A stretch of DNA of 64,000 bases, from contig NC_058522.1 in assembly GCF_904849725.1 (NCBI RefSeq), positions 197,329,986 through 197,393,985 of the forward strand, in the 5' to 3' direction. A program made the position numbers and the translations under genes. Below, piece by piece: positions 12,156-23,081 of this stretch. The notes beneath the pieces are model-generated. The model was not told the DNA's origin. It made no database searches and saw only the letters and a list, made by a program, of their open reading frames with translations. Within the stretch, counting starts at the first letter, position 1; every line of letters begins with the position of its first letter. Source of the stretch: Hordeum vulgare subsp. vulgare. Its lineage: Eukaryota; Streptophyta; Magnoliopsida; Poales; Poaceae.

Positions 12156-12185
12156 TATAAATATGCAAAGAAATGCATATTTATA
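12156..12185 (-). promoter_or_regulatory. Palindromic double TATA box upstream of TNP2-like gene
   Basis: TATAAATATGCA at 12156-12167 and its exact inverted copy TGCATATTTATA at 12174-12185 are separated by 6 bp. Each strand therefore carries TATAAATA. The minus-strand copy lies about 420 bp before the TNP2 start codon, a suitable place for its promoter; the plus-strand copy points toward the element terminus. Confidence 0.55.
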
Positions 12186-12529
12186 GATGTCGCCCTTTCG
12201 AACCAGAGACGCATACTGGTCACACATACTCATGATTGAAGAAACCTATAGATAGCAAGTTTCATCGACACGAAGACCGGGACAGAGCAAATTAAGGGTG
12301 TAGGAGGAGAAGTCATTTGTGCTCATCAACAAACGCAGGGGTGGAGCTCGTCCAACGCACGTGGAGGTCGTCGAACAACTGCACATTGAAATTCACACGA
12401 TCAACACAATATGATATTTTGTTAATTAACATAATCGGAAAATATGTGACTTAACTCATAATTTACAAAACTATGACCCCGTGGGCCTCTAGAAGGCCGA
12501 AAAGCACCTTCTCGTTCAACAATAAGTAG

Positions 12530-13058
12530 AAGAGGTGTCGGGGGTCGGGGCTTAGTGGCGTCGAGGGTCGGTGGTGTCGGGTGTTGGTGGTCGGGAGTCG
12601 GGTTAAATGCGTCGATGGTCGAGGGCAGTGTCGTCGGGGGTCGAGGGTCAATAGCGTCGGGGGTTGGGGTCTTTTCGATCAACAAGGGGCCAAAGAGGTG
12701 TCGGGGGTCCAGGGTTGGGGGTTAGTGGCGTCGGGGGTCGGGGGTAGGGGGTCGGGGGTCGAGGGTCAATGGCGTCGGGGGTCGGGGGTCGACGGTCAGT
12801 GGCGTCGGGCATCGGGGGTCGGGGGTCGAGGGTCAGTGGCGTCGGGAGTCGAGGGTCAGTGGTGTCGGCCATCGGGGGTCGGGGTTAGTGGAGTCGGGGG
12901 TCGGGAGTCGGGGATCGGGGGTCAGTGGTGTCGGGCATCCGCGGTCGGGAGGCGGGTGTCAGTGGCGTCGGGGGTCGGGGGTCGAGGGTCGGGGGTTGGT
13001 GGTGTCGGGCGTCAGGGGTTGGTGGCGTCGAGCGTTGGGGGTCGGGGGGGGGGGGGGT
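12530..13058. repeat. G-rich minisatellite (GGGGTCGGGGGTCG type), ending in a G14 run
   Basis: About 0.5 kb of irregular GTCGGGGGTCGGGG and GGTCAGTGGCGTCGGGG units on the plus strand, closing with 14 consecutive G at 13044-13057. Strong G-quadruplex potential on the plus strand. Overlapping open frames (Gly/Val/Arg- or Pro/Thr-rich) are by-products of the repeat. Confidence 0.9.
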
Positions 13059-13060
13059 CG

Positions 13061-13165
13061 GCGTCCTCTTCCTTCTTCTTCTCCTCTCTCCTCTTTTTCG
13101 TCTTCTTCTTCTTCTTCTTTATCATCTTATTACTATTATTATTATTCTTTTTTCTCCTCCTCCTC
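13061..13165. repeat. Pyrimidine-rich microsatellite (CTT/ATT/CTC)
   Basis: TCTTCTTC, ATTATTATT and CTCCTCCTC runs directly after the G run. Together with the neighbour it makes an abrupt change from G-rich to pyrimidine-rich DNA on the same strand. Confidence 0.85.
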
Positions 13166-13325
13166 CTCCTCCTCTTCTAACAGTAACCTAATTGACACTA
13201 AAATAATAGTAACCTAATTAACCTAAACTAACAATAACCTAATTAATACTAAAATAAAAGTAACCTAATTAACCTAATCTAACATTAACCTAATTAACAC
13301 TGACAGTAACCTAAACTAATAGATG
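13166..13325. repeat. AACCTAATTAACCTAA tandem units
   Basis: Six to eight degenerate copies of a unit containing AGTAACCTAATTAA. AT-rich, no coding capacity. Subterminal position in the CACTA element. Confidence 0.75.
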
Positions 13326-13570
13326 CAATGAAATGAAAAAAAGAAAAAAAATGAAAGAAAATGAATTCACCAAAATGAGGGAGGAGGTGTGGTGTGGTGG
13401 GCGAGGAGGGCCGCCGAGAGGGGGTCGCCGCGGGGAGGGGGTCGCCGTAGGGAGGGGGTCGCCGGTGATGCTGGAGCGAGGCCGGGCGGCGGCGGGGGCG
13501 AGTGAGGTGAGGGGAGAGAGAGACAGTCTGAGGGGGGAGAGAGACAATGAGCGCGAGGGGGAGTAGACGG
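13326..13570. other. GC-rich subterminal spacer of the CACTA element, no gene seen
   Basis: An A-rich start, then GGGGGTCGCCG-type repeats and GAGAGAGA tracts. Frames on both strands are open only because of base composition. Confidence 0.5.
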
Positions 13571-13588
13571 ACATTATAGGGTCGGCCC

Positions 13589-13860
13589 CTTTGCCGTCCG
13601 CCCCCCGACGGCAAAGGGCCCCATGGCGGACGGCAAAGGCCCTCGGACGGCAAAGTTTGCCTTCCGTCGGACACGGCAGGCATGGGACCCACCCTTCCTC
13701 TTTGCCGTCTGCCATGGGTCTCTTTGCCATCCGCTGGCAGACGGCAAAGGGCCGACACATGGCAAATAGTATGGTTCCATCAGTCAGCTCTTTGCCGTCT
13801 GCCTTGTGTCAGCAGACGGCAAAGACCTGGCTGACGGCAAAGAACTGGATTCCAGTAGTG
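13589..13860 (-). repeat. CACTA subterminal binding-site cluster and right terminal inverted repeat
   Basis: Nine exact copies of the 10-mer GACGGCAAAG or its complement start at 13589, 13607, 13629, 13646, 13700, 13740, 13790, 13815 and 13833, in both orientations, plus one-mismatch variants (for example near 13722). The outermost bases 13845-13860, read on the minus strand, are CACTACTGGAATCCAG. Such repeats are the known target of TNPA-type proteins in this superfamily. Confidence 0.92.
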
Positions 13861-14407
13861 TCTAGTTCATCGGTTGCATGGTAATCCCTACTCATTCACA
13901 TTGATATCTATTGATTGGCATCTCCATAGCCCGTTGATACGCCGAGTCAATGTGACGATCTCCTACTTTTTGCCTCATAACCTCCACCACACTCTATTCC
14001 ACCTATAGTGCTATATCCATGGCTCACGCTCATGTATTGTGTGAGAGTTGAAAAAGTTTGAGAAAGTAAGAGTGCGAAAATAATTACTTGGCCCATACCG
14101 GGGTTGTGCATGATTGAAATTCGTTGTGTGGGGATGATGGAGCATAGCCAGACTATATGATTTTGTAGGGATAACTTTCTTCGGCCTTATTACTTCAAAA
14201 GTTCATGATCACTTTGCTAGTATGCTTGAAGTATTATTCTTTTCATGTCAATAGGAAACTATTGTTTCGAATCTTACGGATCTGAACATTCATGCCATAA
14301 GAAAGAAGTTACAAAGGACAAATATGTTAGATAGCATTCCACATCAAAAATTCAGTCTTTATCACTTCTCTACTCGAGGACGAGCAGGAGTTAAGCTTGG
14401 GGATGCT
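13861..14407 (+). mobile_element. Gypsy (Athila-like) internal 3' end with polypurine tract
   Basis: Non-coding 3' untranslated part of an LTR retrotransposon in plus orientation. It ends in the polypurine-like GGAGTTAAGCTTGGGGATGC directly before the LTR at 14408. The rest of the internal region must lie left of the CACTA element, beyond the window. Confidence 0.8.
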
Positions 14408-14768
14408 TGATACGTCTCCAACATATCTATAATTTTTTATGGTTCCATGCTATTATCTTGTCAACTTTGGATGTTTCGTATGCACGAATATGCTATCTTA
14501 TATCTTTTTTGGGACTAACCTATTAACTGAGTGCCAAGTGCCAGTTTCTGTTTTTCCGTGTTTTTGAGCTTTTTAGAGAAGAATATTAAACGGAGTCCAA
14601 ACGGAATAAAACCCGCGGGATGATTTTTTCCATAACAGAAGATACGCAGGGGACTTGAGAACCAAGGCAAAGGACCTCGGGGGAGGTCACAAGCCCCCTA
14701 GACGCGGCCTAGGGGCGCCTAGCAGTCTTGTGGGCCCCTCATGGCTCCTTTGCCCTACCTCTTCCACC

Positions 14769-14776
14769 TATAAATT
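14769..14776 (+). promoter_or_regulatory. TATA box of the Athila-like LTR
   Basis: TATAAATT in CACCTATAAATTCTC, about 360 bp into the LTR. The solo LTR at 24315 has TATATATC at the matching place (24671-24678). Confidence 0.6.
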
Positions 14777-15095
14777 CTCTAAAAATCCAAAACCACGAGA
14801 GAGAGCCACAGAAATAAGCTTCTGTCTCCGCAAGATCCCATCTAGGGACCGTTGTGGTGCCCTGCCGGAGGGGGATTCGGACACGGAGGGCTTCTTCATC
14901 AACACCATTGCCTCTCTAATGATGCGTGAGTAATACACGATAGACCTTCGGGTCCATAGCTAGCAACTAGATGGCTTCTTCTCTCTCTTGGATCTTCAAT
15001 ACAAAGTTCTCCATGATCTTCATGGAGATCTATCCGATGTAACCTTCTTTTGCGGTGTGTTTCTCGAGATCCGATGAATTATGTATTTATGATCA

Positions 15096-15112
15096 GATTA
15101 TCTATGAATATT
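15096..15112. repeat. LINE target-site duplication, left copy
   Basis: GATTATCTATGAATATT, identical to 22274-22290. The two copies flank the 7161-bp LINE, and the LTR sequence resumes directly after the right copy. Confidence 0.95.
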
Positions 15113-15390
15113 TTTGACCGGCTACTGTAGGGAATCACCCACAGTCTTTTCTATTAATTCTGTAAAAAGAGTTTGTATGTACAAGGGAGCGAAAGAATAT
15201 ACAGAAAATAGAAGTGAGGGGAGGGGGTATATGAGATACAAACCTCAAGGAGGTAAAAATGCTATCCATCTAAGGAGATCATCCCTAAAACTAGTTTTAA
15301 TCCTGTGAGCTAGGAGAGAAATATCATGAATAAAGCTAGACCTCCATTTTCTAAACCTGGGTTGCTAATGATGGAAAACTTTGGCATTTC

Positions 15391-18300
15391 TCACAGTCCA
15401 GATGTTCCAGCAAGCAATGAAGACAACTTCAAGGAAGAACGGATGATGAAAGTCTCTTCTTGCAGCGAAAGAAGTAATCCACATGGAATTTCCCTACCAT
15501 GATATCTGAAGATAATTCCAGATCCTGGTACTGAAAAGACAGTTGAAAAACATATGATCTCTGTCCTCCTTGGTCCTGGCATGGCATAGAACACATAGAT
15601 TTGAATCAAACACATTCCAGTGACGCCTCTCCAACATATCTTGAGTGTTGAGTCTGTCCATGACCAGGAACCAGGCAAACATCTTAATTTTCATAGTGCA
15701 GCAGCTCTTCTAGATCGAGCTGAGCAAGGGGTTTGGTGTGATGGGTTGGTGGATATGGAGATTATACTACTTGGAAGTGTAAGCTTTAGAATCTTTACTC
15801 CAGAGCCAGACATCATCAGCATTTTGGTTTATAGAAATGTCCTAAAGCAGAGTGTTGAGAGTATCTAGTTCTCGATAGGTTTGTTCAGAGGGAGGTAAGT
15901 GGAACATGGAAAGCATACTGTTCTCTTGGAAAGCATGGAAAACTTCCTCAGTGGTGCAAAAAGAATCAATAACAAAAGAGAACAGTCTCTGGAACCTAGA
16001 AGCCAGAGGTCTGATAGAATCTCCAATCAACCAGGAATCCGATCAAAACAAGAATGTATCACCTCTAGTGGGTTTAACATATGTCACAGTTCTGAAATTA
16101 TCCACACGCTTGCAGATGTGTTTCCACCAAAAGGAACCACAAAGTGAGGTAGCTTGGGGAACTGTGTTATGGTAGTATGTGTTACAAATTAGCTTGACCC
16201 AGGGTATATCAGCTTTGTTCAGGAATTTTTCTACATGTTTGAGTAGTAGTGCCTCATTCTGGACAACAAGATTCATGATCCCCAACCCACCCTTCATCTT
16301 AGGTCTGCATACAAGGTCCCAGGCAGCAAGAGAGGGGGCATGATCTTGATCATTCTTTCTCCATAAACATTGTCGTTGGATCCGCTCTAGCTGCTTAAGG
16401 ATCCCTGGAGGAACATCTAAGCTGCTGAGAAAGAAGATAGGGAACGAAGACAGAGCTGAGTTCAAATATTGTAAACGGCCCCCCTGAGCTAGGAAGGATG
16501 AACTAGCACTGAGGCTTGTTTCCATATTATCCACTAAGGGCATGAGATCAATTATCCTTGGTTTGGTTGTTCCTACAGGTAAACCAAGATAGGTGAATGG
16601 CAAGGAACACACCTTGCAACCAATAGCATCAGCTAACCTTGGGAGTTGTCCTTGATCTATGTTGATGGGGAGCAGAGCAGAATTGTGATAATTCATGTGA
16701 AGACCAGTGGATTGGGAGAACAGAAGTAGCATTTTTTGAATTCAAGCAACTGAGATTATTCTGCAGGTAGAATGATGAGAGTATCATCAGCATACTGTAT
16801 TATGGGGAAGTCTCTGTCATGACAGGGAATTGGCAATTGAATGAGGCCATCCTCCAAGAGCTTATTGACCAAAGTTTGAAGGAAATCTGCAGCAATTGCA
16901 AAGAGAAGAGGGGACAAGGGGTCTCCCTGTCTGACCCCTTTCTTACATATGAACTTCCTTCTAGGAACTCTATTTAGAAGTATAGAGGAGGAGCGAGAAG
17001 TGAGCAGCTGTTGAACCCATAGGAGCCATCTATCATTAAAACCCTTATATCTCAGAATCTAAGAAATGAACTCATGTTCCATAGAATCAAAAGCCTTTTC
17101 AAAATCCAGTTTGAGGATGACAATAGGTTGCTTGGACTGATGACATTGGTGCAAATACTCTAGTGTCTAGCCCACACAATCTTGGATGGTTCTGGATTTG
17201 ATAAAGCCATACTGATTTTTGTGTATGCATTTCATAACTTGTAGTTGCACTCTGTTGGCTACCATTTTAGACAAAAACTTAAGGCACATCCCTGTGAGAG
17301 AGATAGGCCTAAAATCACCAACCTGCTCAGGGAAGCTCTTCTTGGGTATCAAAGTTATATAGGATGAGTTCATTTTTCAAGCTTGGCAATGTCAGCATGG
17401 AAATCAACTGCAAGTTGATAAAATTTAGGGCAGATTACAGACCAACATTTCTTGAAAAATAGGCCATTGAAGCCATCAGGACCAGGGGCCTTGTCAGTGG
17501 GCATTTCTTGCACTATCTGATCCATTTCTGACTTGGTAAAAGGTTCTGTTAGCATATCCAGCCCATCCACCTTCTGAATTAGGGACTGTAGGTCAAAAGC
17601 CATATTAATACCCTGAGAGGATCCCATCCTATCCTTGAAAGAAGTCCAGAAACATCCAGCAATTTTCTCATGATCAGAGATGATAGAACCATCATTCAGC
17701 TTAAGAGATGAAATGGAATTTTTTATACATCTTTCAGTTGCCATGGCATAGAAAAATTTAATGTTCTCTTCTCCAACTTTGATGAAACGAATTGTAGCTC
17801 TTTTTTCCCAGTAAAGGAACAGCAGGTGCAAGAGATGATCCAAATGCAACTTTACAATCACCCTGAAATTAGCTTCAGGTCTATATAGGGGTCTTAGATC
17901 TTCCAAATCATCAAGGCAAAGCACAACCTGGTTGCACCTATCAATAAGAAGCTTGAGCTGAGAGAGGTTGGTTTGCCATTTCTTTAGGGCCTGTCGTAGG
18001 TGCTTCAACTTGTCCATGATAATGGCAGTGATATGTCCTTTCCTGGATGGAATTTTCCATGAGTCCTTGACACAATCCATGAAACCATCCATCTCAACCC
18101 AATAGTTTTCAAATCGAAAGAGATTGCATTTTGCGATGGAAGTGTTAATTGTAACTACACATGGGGCATGGTCGGATGCAGTTTTAGCCAAAGGCAGGAC
18201 TTGTGTTAGTGGATATGATGAGATCCAAGTAGCAGATGTAAAGAACCAATCCAATTGTTCTAGCAGAGGTGAATCTTACATATTGGACCAGGTGAAGGAT

Positions 18301-18977
18301 CTGCCCTTAATAGGAAATTGAAGTAGACCTAGGTGACCAATGATCTCACTGAAGATGAACATGTCATTGACATCAGCCCCAGGAAAGTTTCTATTAGATG
18401 GTGATCTAATAAAATTAAAATCCCCAAGCAGTAACCAATTGGCATCAGCAGGGATGTTGAGATTATATAACCAGCTGACAAAAAGATCTCTAGCCTCACC
18501 CTGACATGGGCAATGGACATTACCAGGGTCCAAGATTATGCAGAATGATTGGATGTAAAGGAGATAATAAGGCCAAAAGGCTGGCACTCAACTAAGCTAC
18601 CAGTCAGAATAGAGGAGTTCCACAGAGTGATCAGCCCACGAGAGGCACCACGAGAGGGTGAGTATGCAAACTGGTCAAATCTTTTAGGACAAAAGCTTCT
18701 TGCTGATCGAAAGTCAATGTGTTGCATTTTGGTTTCCTGTAAAACATACTACGGAGGCCAAGCTCTCATCAATTTTGTTAAGAACAACTCTCTGTCTATG
18801 ATCAGAATTGTGGCCACGCACATTCCAGCAGAGAACACGCCAACTTCGCGTAGATCTACTATCCATGAGAACTAATAGATATAGCAAAAGTGGAGTTACA
18901 TAATAACCCACACAACCAAGGTTTAGAACACTGAAACAAAGGACAAGCAGTAGTCTGACAAACCAAACAACCAGCAA
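15391..18977 (-). pseudogene. LINE ORF2: endonuclease, reverse transcriptase, zf-RVT
   Basis: Decayed ORF2 on the minus strand. The apurinic-type endonuclease starts near 18880 (WRVLCWNVRGHNSDHRQRVV), runs through LLGDFNFIRSPSN at about 18430 and ends with the SDHAPCVV motif near 18170-18150. The reverse transcriptase follows: YITLIPKKSFPEQVGDFRPI near 17360, LDFEKAFDS near 17100, GVRQGDPLSPLLF near 16930 and the catalytic YADD at 16783-16794. The thumb/connection part is 16732-16043 (LGLPVGTTKPR, MKGGLGIMNL). The zinc domain (FAWFLVMDRLNT, CVLCHARTKEDRDHMFFNC) is at 15694-15495. At least five stops or shifts interrupt it, for example near 17165, 17060 and 16735. It would nick target DNA and prime cDNA synthesis there. 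Confidence 0.9.
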
Positions 18978-19300
18978 AACAGAGCAATAACAATATTGAT
19001 TTAAACATCAGTAGATGGGGTCTTGGATGCAGCAGGATCCTCCATAAGACGATCCACAAAAAGCTTCTCAGCATCGATCCAAAGCTTCTAACCAGTTGCT
19101 TGCAGTACAGGGATTGGCGTTGCTGGTGGTACCTCCTCTTGAGCTGATTGTTCACCCACAGGGTCGTCCATAGGCTTGGCCTTGGGCTTCCTCTTCTTGG
19201 GAACATGCATCAGGAGTTCCTGCAACACTGGTTTGAAGCCATCTCGCTTGATAGAACCCCTCGTGCAGCGGCGAACCGAGGAGTCGACGATGGGTGTGGC

Positions 19301-22191
19301 CTACTTACGAGGCCCTTTCTTCTTGACAGCAGGTGAACTAAAAGCGAACTCCTCTGTTGTTGGAAGAGAAATGCCATGTGTTACCTCAGTGGAAGGAGCA
19401 GGGGTGATCTCGATGGGCGCCAAGCTTCGTCCTGCAGCCTCGTCATCAAAAGCAGACGACCATGATCGCTTGGGGATCATGATCGGCAGCACTGGTGGCA
19501 TCTGAATATGGCGAGGGACATGCAAAGTACATGCCACGCCCATAAGAGATTCAAATGACCTGGCCCAGGAAATCACAGGTGGCAGCGGTGGACAATAAAA
19601 AACACTTGCCGCACCAACAACCAGGTTTGTTTGCTGCATCGTAGGTCGTTTGTATGGGACGATTGCCAGGGGGTTAAACATAGACGCCTCCTCGGCATGA
19701 TCTGCTTCCACAGGCTCCTCGTCTTCGGCATTGTCGGTTGCCGCTAATCCACCACCATTGGGAGGGGCAGGATCAGGAGCAGCCGCCTCATCAGCAGCAG
19801 GGTGGACAACAGGCATGTCCACAGCATCAGCGTCAGTAGCAGCAGGCTGAGAGTCTAGAACCACCATTTCCTGAACACAATCACAGGAGGTTGGTTGATC
19901 AATGACCATCGATTCTTGGTCTTGTGCAGGTGCATCAGGTTGTGCTTCCGGGGCTTCAGGTTCCCAACCCCATCCTCCTACCACCAGGGCTTGTGGCTCT
20001 GGCTCTAGGGGAGGAGGTGGCACCGCGTTCCATCCCAGAGCAGGGTATGGTGGCAGTGAAAATAACAGGTTATCATTGACAAGTTGACCAGGTAGTGCGT
20101 GCGGGGTGCCATTGAGGGGCATGGGATCTTCGTCGTTGGGCATCTGTTCACCAAAAGTTGTGCCCAGGATGTACACTGGCGCAGACCATGAGACCTTGGC
20201 CCCTCCCCAGGCAGCATATTCAGAGACGGTGATGCTCCTCGGCACCAGATTATCCGTAGGGAAAGATGCAAAGACAATGGATCGAAGCAAATATGGGTCA
20301 TCGCTGACCCAATGATGGAACTCCCCAAAAGTGTTAACAGCAGCCCGTAGATCATTCGTATTGCGGAAATCTAAAGGGACCCCAAGCAGCATCAAGCAGC
20401 CCTGACGAAAACCTGTTTGCCCATGAAATCCTGCACCATCGCTATGTCGCATGAAACGAACAAAGGTGTCGTTCCCTAGTGCTTGGGGACCATATGAACT
20501 GTAGCGAAACTTTCCGCAGCATCTCGAAGCTCAAACAGACCAACCCCCTCAATCCATGGCTATGCTGAGCGAACATGCAAACCCCTATTGAGAAGTAGGG
20601 CGACAACTTCTTGTCGTACCTGGGCCACCAGCTCTGCAGGAGGTGCTGGCATTACTTCCGCGATGATGTACTGTTCGTGCCTGCGTGTGATGCGGATGGT
20701 CGACATGATGAAGGTCGGTGGGAGGCGATCAACGCCCCCATCGATCATGTTATTACCCTGTGGGACGAAGGGCAGGGGATCAAGCTTGAAGTTGGCCATT
20801 GTAGTTGACGAAGCTGGAGGAGGCGGCGTCAATGGTGGCGTCTCAGAGGGAGTCCGGGGAGACGATGGGCTTGACAAGACAGGGAGGAGGAACCGCTCAG
20901 CAGGCTTTGCGATTTCCCCAAGAATAACAGAGGTTCCCAAGATATCTGCTACAGGGGAGGTGGTGGGGCTCTTGCATTTCCAAGCAAGACAATTATCGCG
21001 CATAAAGGAAGTGCAGTCAGATTTTGCATGGCCCACATTGCCGGAGGCAGAGCAAATTAGCGTGGCGGTGTAGGTGGAGGCGAGATGACCTTGAGACAAG
21101 CAAATCGTGCAAGAATAAATCTCTTGAACCATGCCATTAATCAACTCATCGAAGAGCTGGTGGGCCTCCTACGAAGAGGGAATATCGGGATGAGAACAAA
21201 ATTCTTTCCCGACAATAGATGTCGTCACCGAAGACCCATTAATGGGTTCAAAGAGAGGCCCGCTGTCGGGGCAATCCAACAAAACAGATTCAAAATGTTT
21301 TGAAATCCCGCCTAGCACGGTGGGATTAGCCGAATCTATGCCGGATGAGGAGGAGATCCCACTGATCTCGCCTTTTTCCATTAGGTTACCGCATGATCCG
21401 GGATGAGATACGTGCTAATGAACTGAGCCAAACGTGATGTGTGGCGAGGCTGACGTCCACCGGAGCTCTGCCGGTGATGGAGCACTAATAATAACACGTC
21501 CTTGCGGAGGGATCGAATAACCAGCCTTGGAAAAAGTAATAAGCTCATCTTGAGAAACAGGGCGTCGGTAACCTTTGCAAACATCATATTGTTGTAGGGT
21601 TGCAAAAGTTAATTTCTTGCGAGCAGAAGATCCCGACTTAAGAGAGGACTTAAGAGGTCTGGAATGCATTGCCATCAGACCTAGTGATGCTCTTCGTTTG
21701 GTCGGGCTAACAATGATCCATTCTGCATCACATTGCTTCTTCCATAACTTGAATTCTTGACGCCAATTAGGGCCACCATAACCCCATAGATGAAAATAGC
21801 ACTTAAAGCTTGAACATTTGTAAGAAAGAAAATCCAGAATGTAAAAACCAACTTGCTGGCAAGAAACCTTGAAAGAGAAAACCGAGTCCGCAACTTGGGA
21901 AACCCTCAGTTCAATGGCCGAACCTCCAATAGCTGATTCAAGCGAGGCAGCGACGGATTCCTCAGAAAGGCGGAAAGCATGGCATCCAAAGGAGGCCACC
22001 ATTGTGAAAGAGCGACGATGCTTCATTGGATGCACCGGAAAGCCAGGGATGCGATAAACCTCATACGCAAAGGCCAAACCAGGAGAAAAATCTAGATCCA
22101 ACGTGGAGCAAGCCATGCGAGCTATGCACAACCACGTAAAAGAACGTTGGGGTTCACCTGAGTTGATGAGCGGAGAACGAGGATCAAACAC
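19301..22191 (-). pseudogene. LINE ORF1: gag-like protein (DUF4283-type N-terminus, Cys/His region)
   Basis: Upstream ORF of the LINE, in three open blocks on the minus strand: 22191-21415 (258 codons, SFTMVASFGCHAFRLSEESV, resembling the DUF4283-type domain common in plant LINE ORF1), 21144-20560 (Cys/His stretch CTICLSQGHLAS...GHAKSDC, a decayed zinc knuckle, then Pro/Ser-rich) and 20452-19301 (383 codons, RNA-binding-like start followed by a long acidic Pro/Ala-rich tail ending KKKGPRK). ORF1 proteins coat the LINE RNA; that role is family knowledge. The blocks are separated by stops and frameshifts, so the gene is dead. The start is uncertain because the first open block may extend to about 22200. 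Confidence 0.75.
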
Positions 22192-22273
22192 CGGCTAGAA
22201 GTCCAGATCGCCATGAGGTCTCATAGGTGGGAGGTGGGAGTCGCCATCTTTTGCCCTTAGGCAGTAATAAATT

Positions 22274-22290
22274 GATTATCTATGAATATT
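22274..22290. repeat. LINE target-site duplication, right copy
   Basis: GATTATCTATGAATATT, identical to 15096-15112. Confidence 0.95.
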
Positions 22291-23081
22291 ATTTTAGTCT
22301 CCTCTAATATCTTATATGCATGATTTCGTATCCTTGTAATTCTCTTTGAGTTGTGGGTTTCATTTGGCCCACTTGATCTATAATTCTTGCAATGGGAGAA
22401 GTGCTTGGTTTTGGGTTCATACCGTGCGTTTCCTCACCTAGTGACAGAAGGGGTAGCGAGGCACGCATCATATTGTTGCCATCAAAGGTAAAAAGATGGG
22501 GTTTATATCATATTGCATGAATTTATCCCTCTACATCATGTCATCTTGCTTAAGGCATTACTCTGTTTGTTATGAACTCAATACACTTGATGCATGCTGG
22601 ATAGCGGTCCATGTGTGGAGTAATAGTAGAAGATACAGAAAGTATCGGTCTACTTGTCTCGAACGTGATGCCTATATGTATGATCATTGCCTTAGATATC
22701 ATCATGACTTTGTGCGATTCTATCAATTGCTCGACAGTAATTCGTTCACCCACCGTAATACTTGCTATCATGAGAGAAGCATCTAGTGAACACTATGGCC
22801 CCCGGGTCTACTTCACATCATATTTTCAGATCTACACTATTACTTTGTTGCCCTTTTCACCTTCAGATCTCACCTTGCAAATAATCATGAAGGGATTGAC
22901 AACCTCTTAATAGCGTTGGGTGCAAGTTTTTTGTTTTTGCGCAGGTACATTGGTGCCTCATCTTGATACTCCTACTGTATTGATACCTTGGTTCTCAAAC
23001 TGAGGGAAATACTTACCGCTATTGTGCTGCATCACCCTTTCCTCTTCAAGGGAAAAACCAACGCAAGCTCAAGAGGTAGCA

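Larger units (their letters stand above)
1..13860 (-). mobile_element. CACTA (En/Spm-type) DNA transposon, left end outside window
   Basis: Class II cut-and-paste element read on the minus strand. Its right terminus at 13860 reads, on the minus strand, CACTACTGGAATCCAG, followed inward by many GACGGCAAAG/CTTTGCCGTC boxes, the usual binding-site pattern of CACTA transposases. Inside lie a TNP2-like transposase gene (8162-11762) and a TNPA-like second gene (3850-7979), both on the minus strand in the order usual for plant CACTA elements. The left terminal repeat was not found, so the tandem array at 1-3838 is internal. The 3-bp target duplication cannot be checked; its right copy would be TCT at 13861-13863. 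The sequence right of 13860 is the 3' end of a gypsy element, so this transposon appears to sit inside that retrotransposon. Both genes are broken, so the copy is non-autonomous. Confidence 0.9.
15113..22273 (-). mobile_element. L1-type LINE, near full length, inserted in a gypsy LTR
   Basis: Non-LTR retrotransposon of 7161 bp on the minus strand, between exact 17-bp target duplications. On its own strand the order is 5' region (22273), ORF1 with a gag-like domain (about 22191-19301), ORF2 with endonuclease, reverse transcriptase and a C-terminal zinc-knuckle domain (about 18977-15391), then the 3' end (15113). There is no long poly(A): the 3' end reads ...GTAGCCGGTC and then directly the duplication, which itself begins with a few A. 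Both ORFs carry stops and frameshifts. Full length plus an exact long duplication points to a fairly recent insertion. Confidence 0.93.
14408..23081 (+). mobile_element. 3' LTR of Athila-like gypsy, interrupted by a LINE
   Basis: LTR starting TGATACGTCTCCAAC at 14408 and ending AGGTAGCA at 23081. Without the LINE and its duplicated target it is about 1496 bp. A TATA-like TATAAATT lies at 14769-14776. It follows a polypurine tract, so it is a 3' LTR in plus orientation. A related solo LTR is found at 24315-25858. The LTR is split between 15112 and 22274 by the LINE insertion. Confidence 0.9.

Noticed and set aside
12581..13217. Gly/Val/Arg-rich and Pro/Thr-rich frames on both strands (up to 199 codons)
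   Set aside because: Produced by the GGGGTC minisatellite; no conserved domain and open on opposite strands at once.
13294..13884. Frames of 97-154 codons near the CACTA terminus
   Set aside because: They overlap the transposase-site repeats and GC-rich subterminal tracts; no protein signature.
19902..21073. Plus-strand frames opposite the LINE ORF1
   Set aside because: Antisense shadows of the ORF1 coding sequence on the minus strand.
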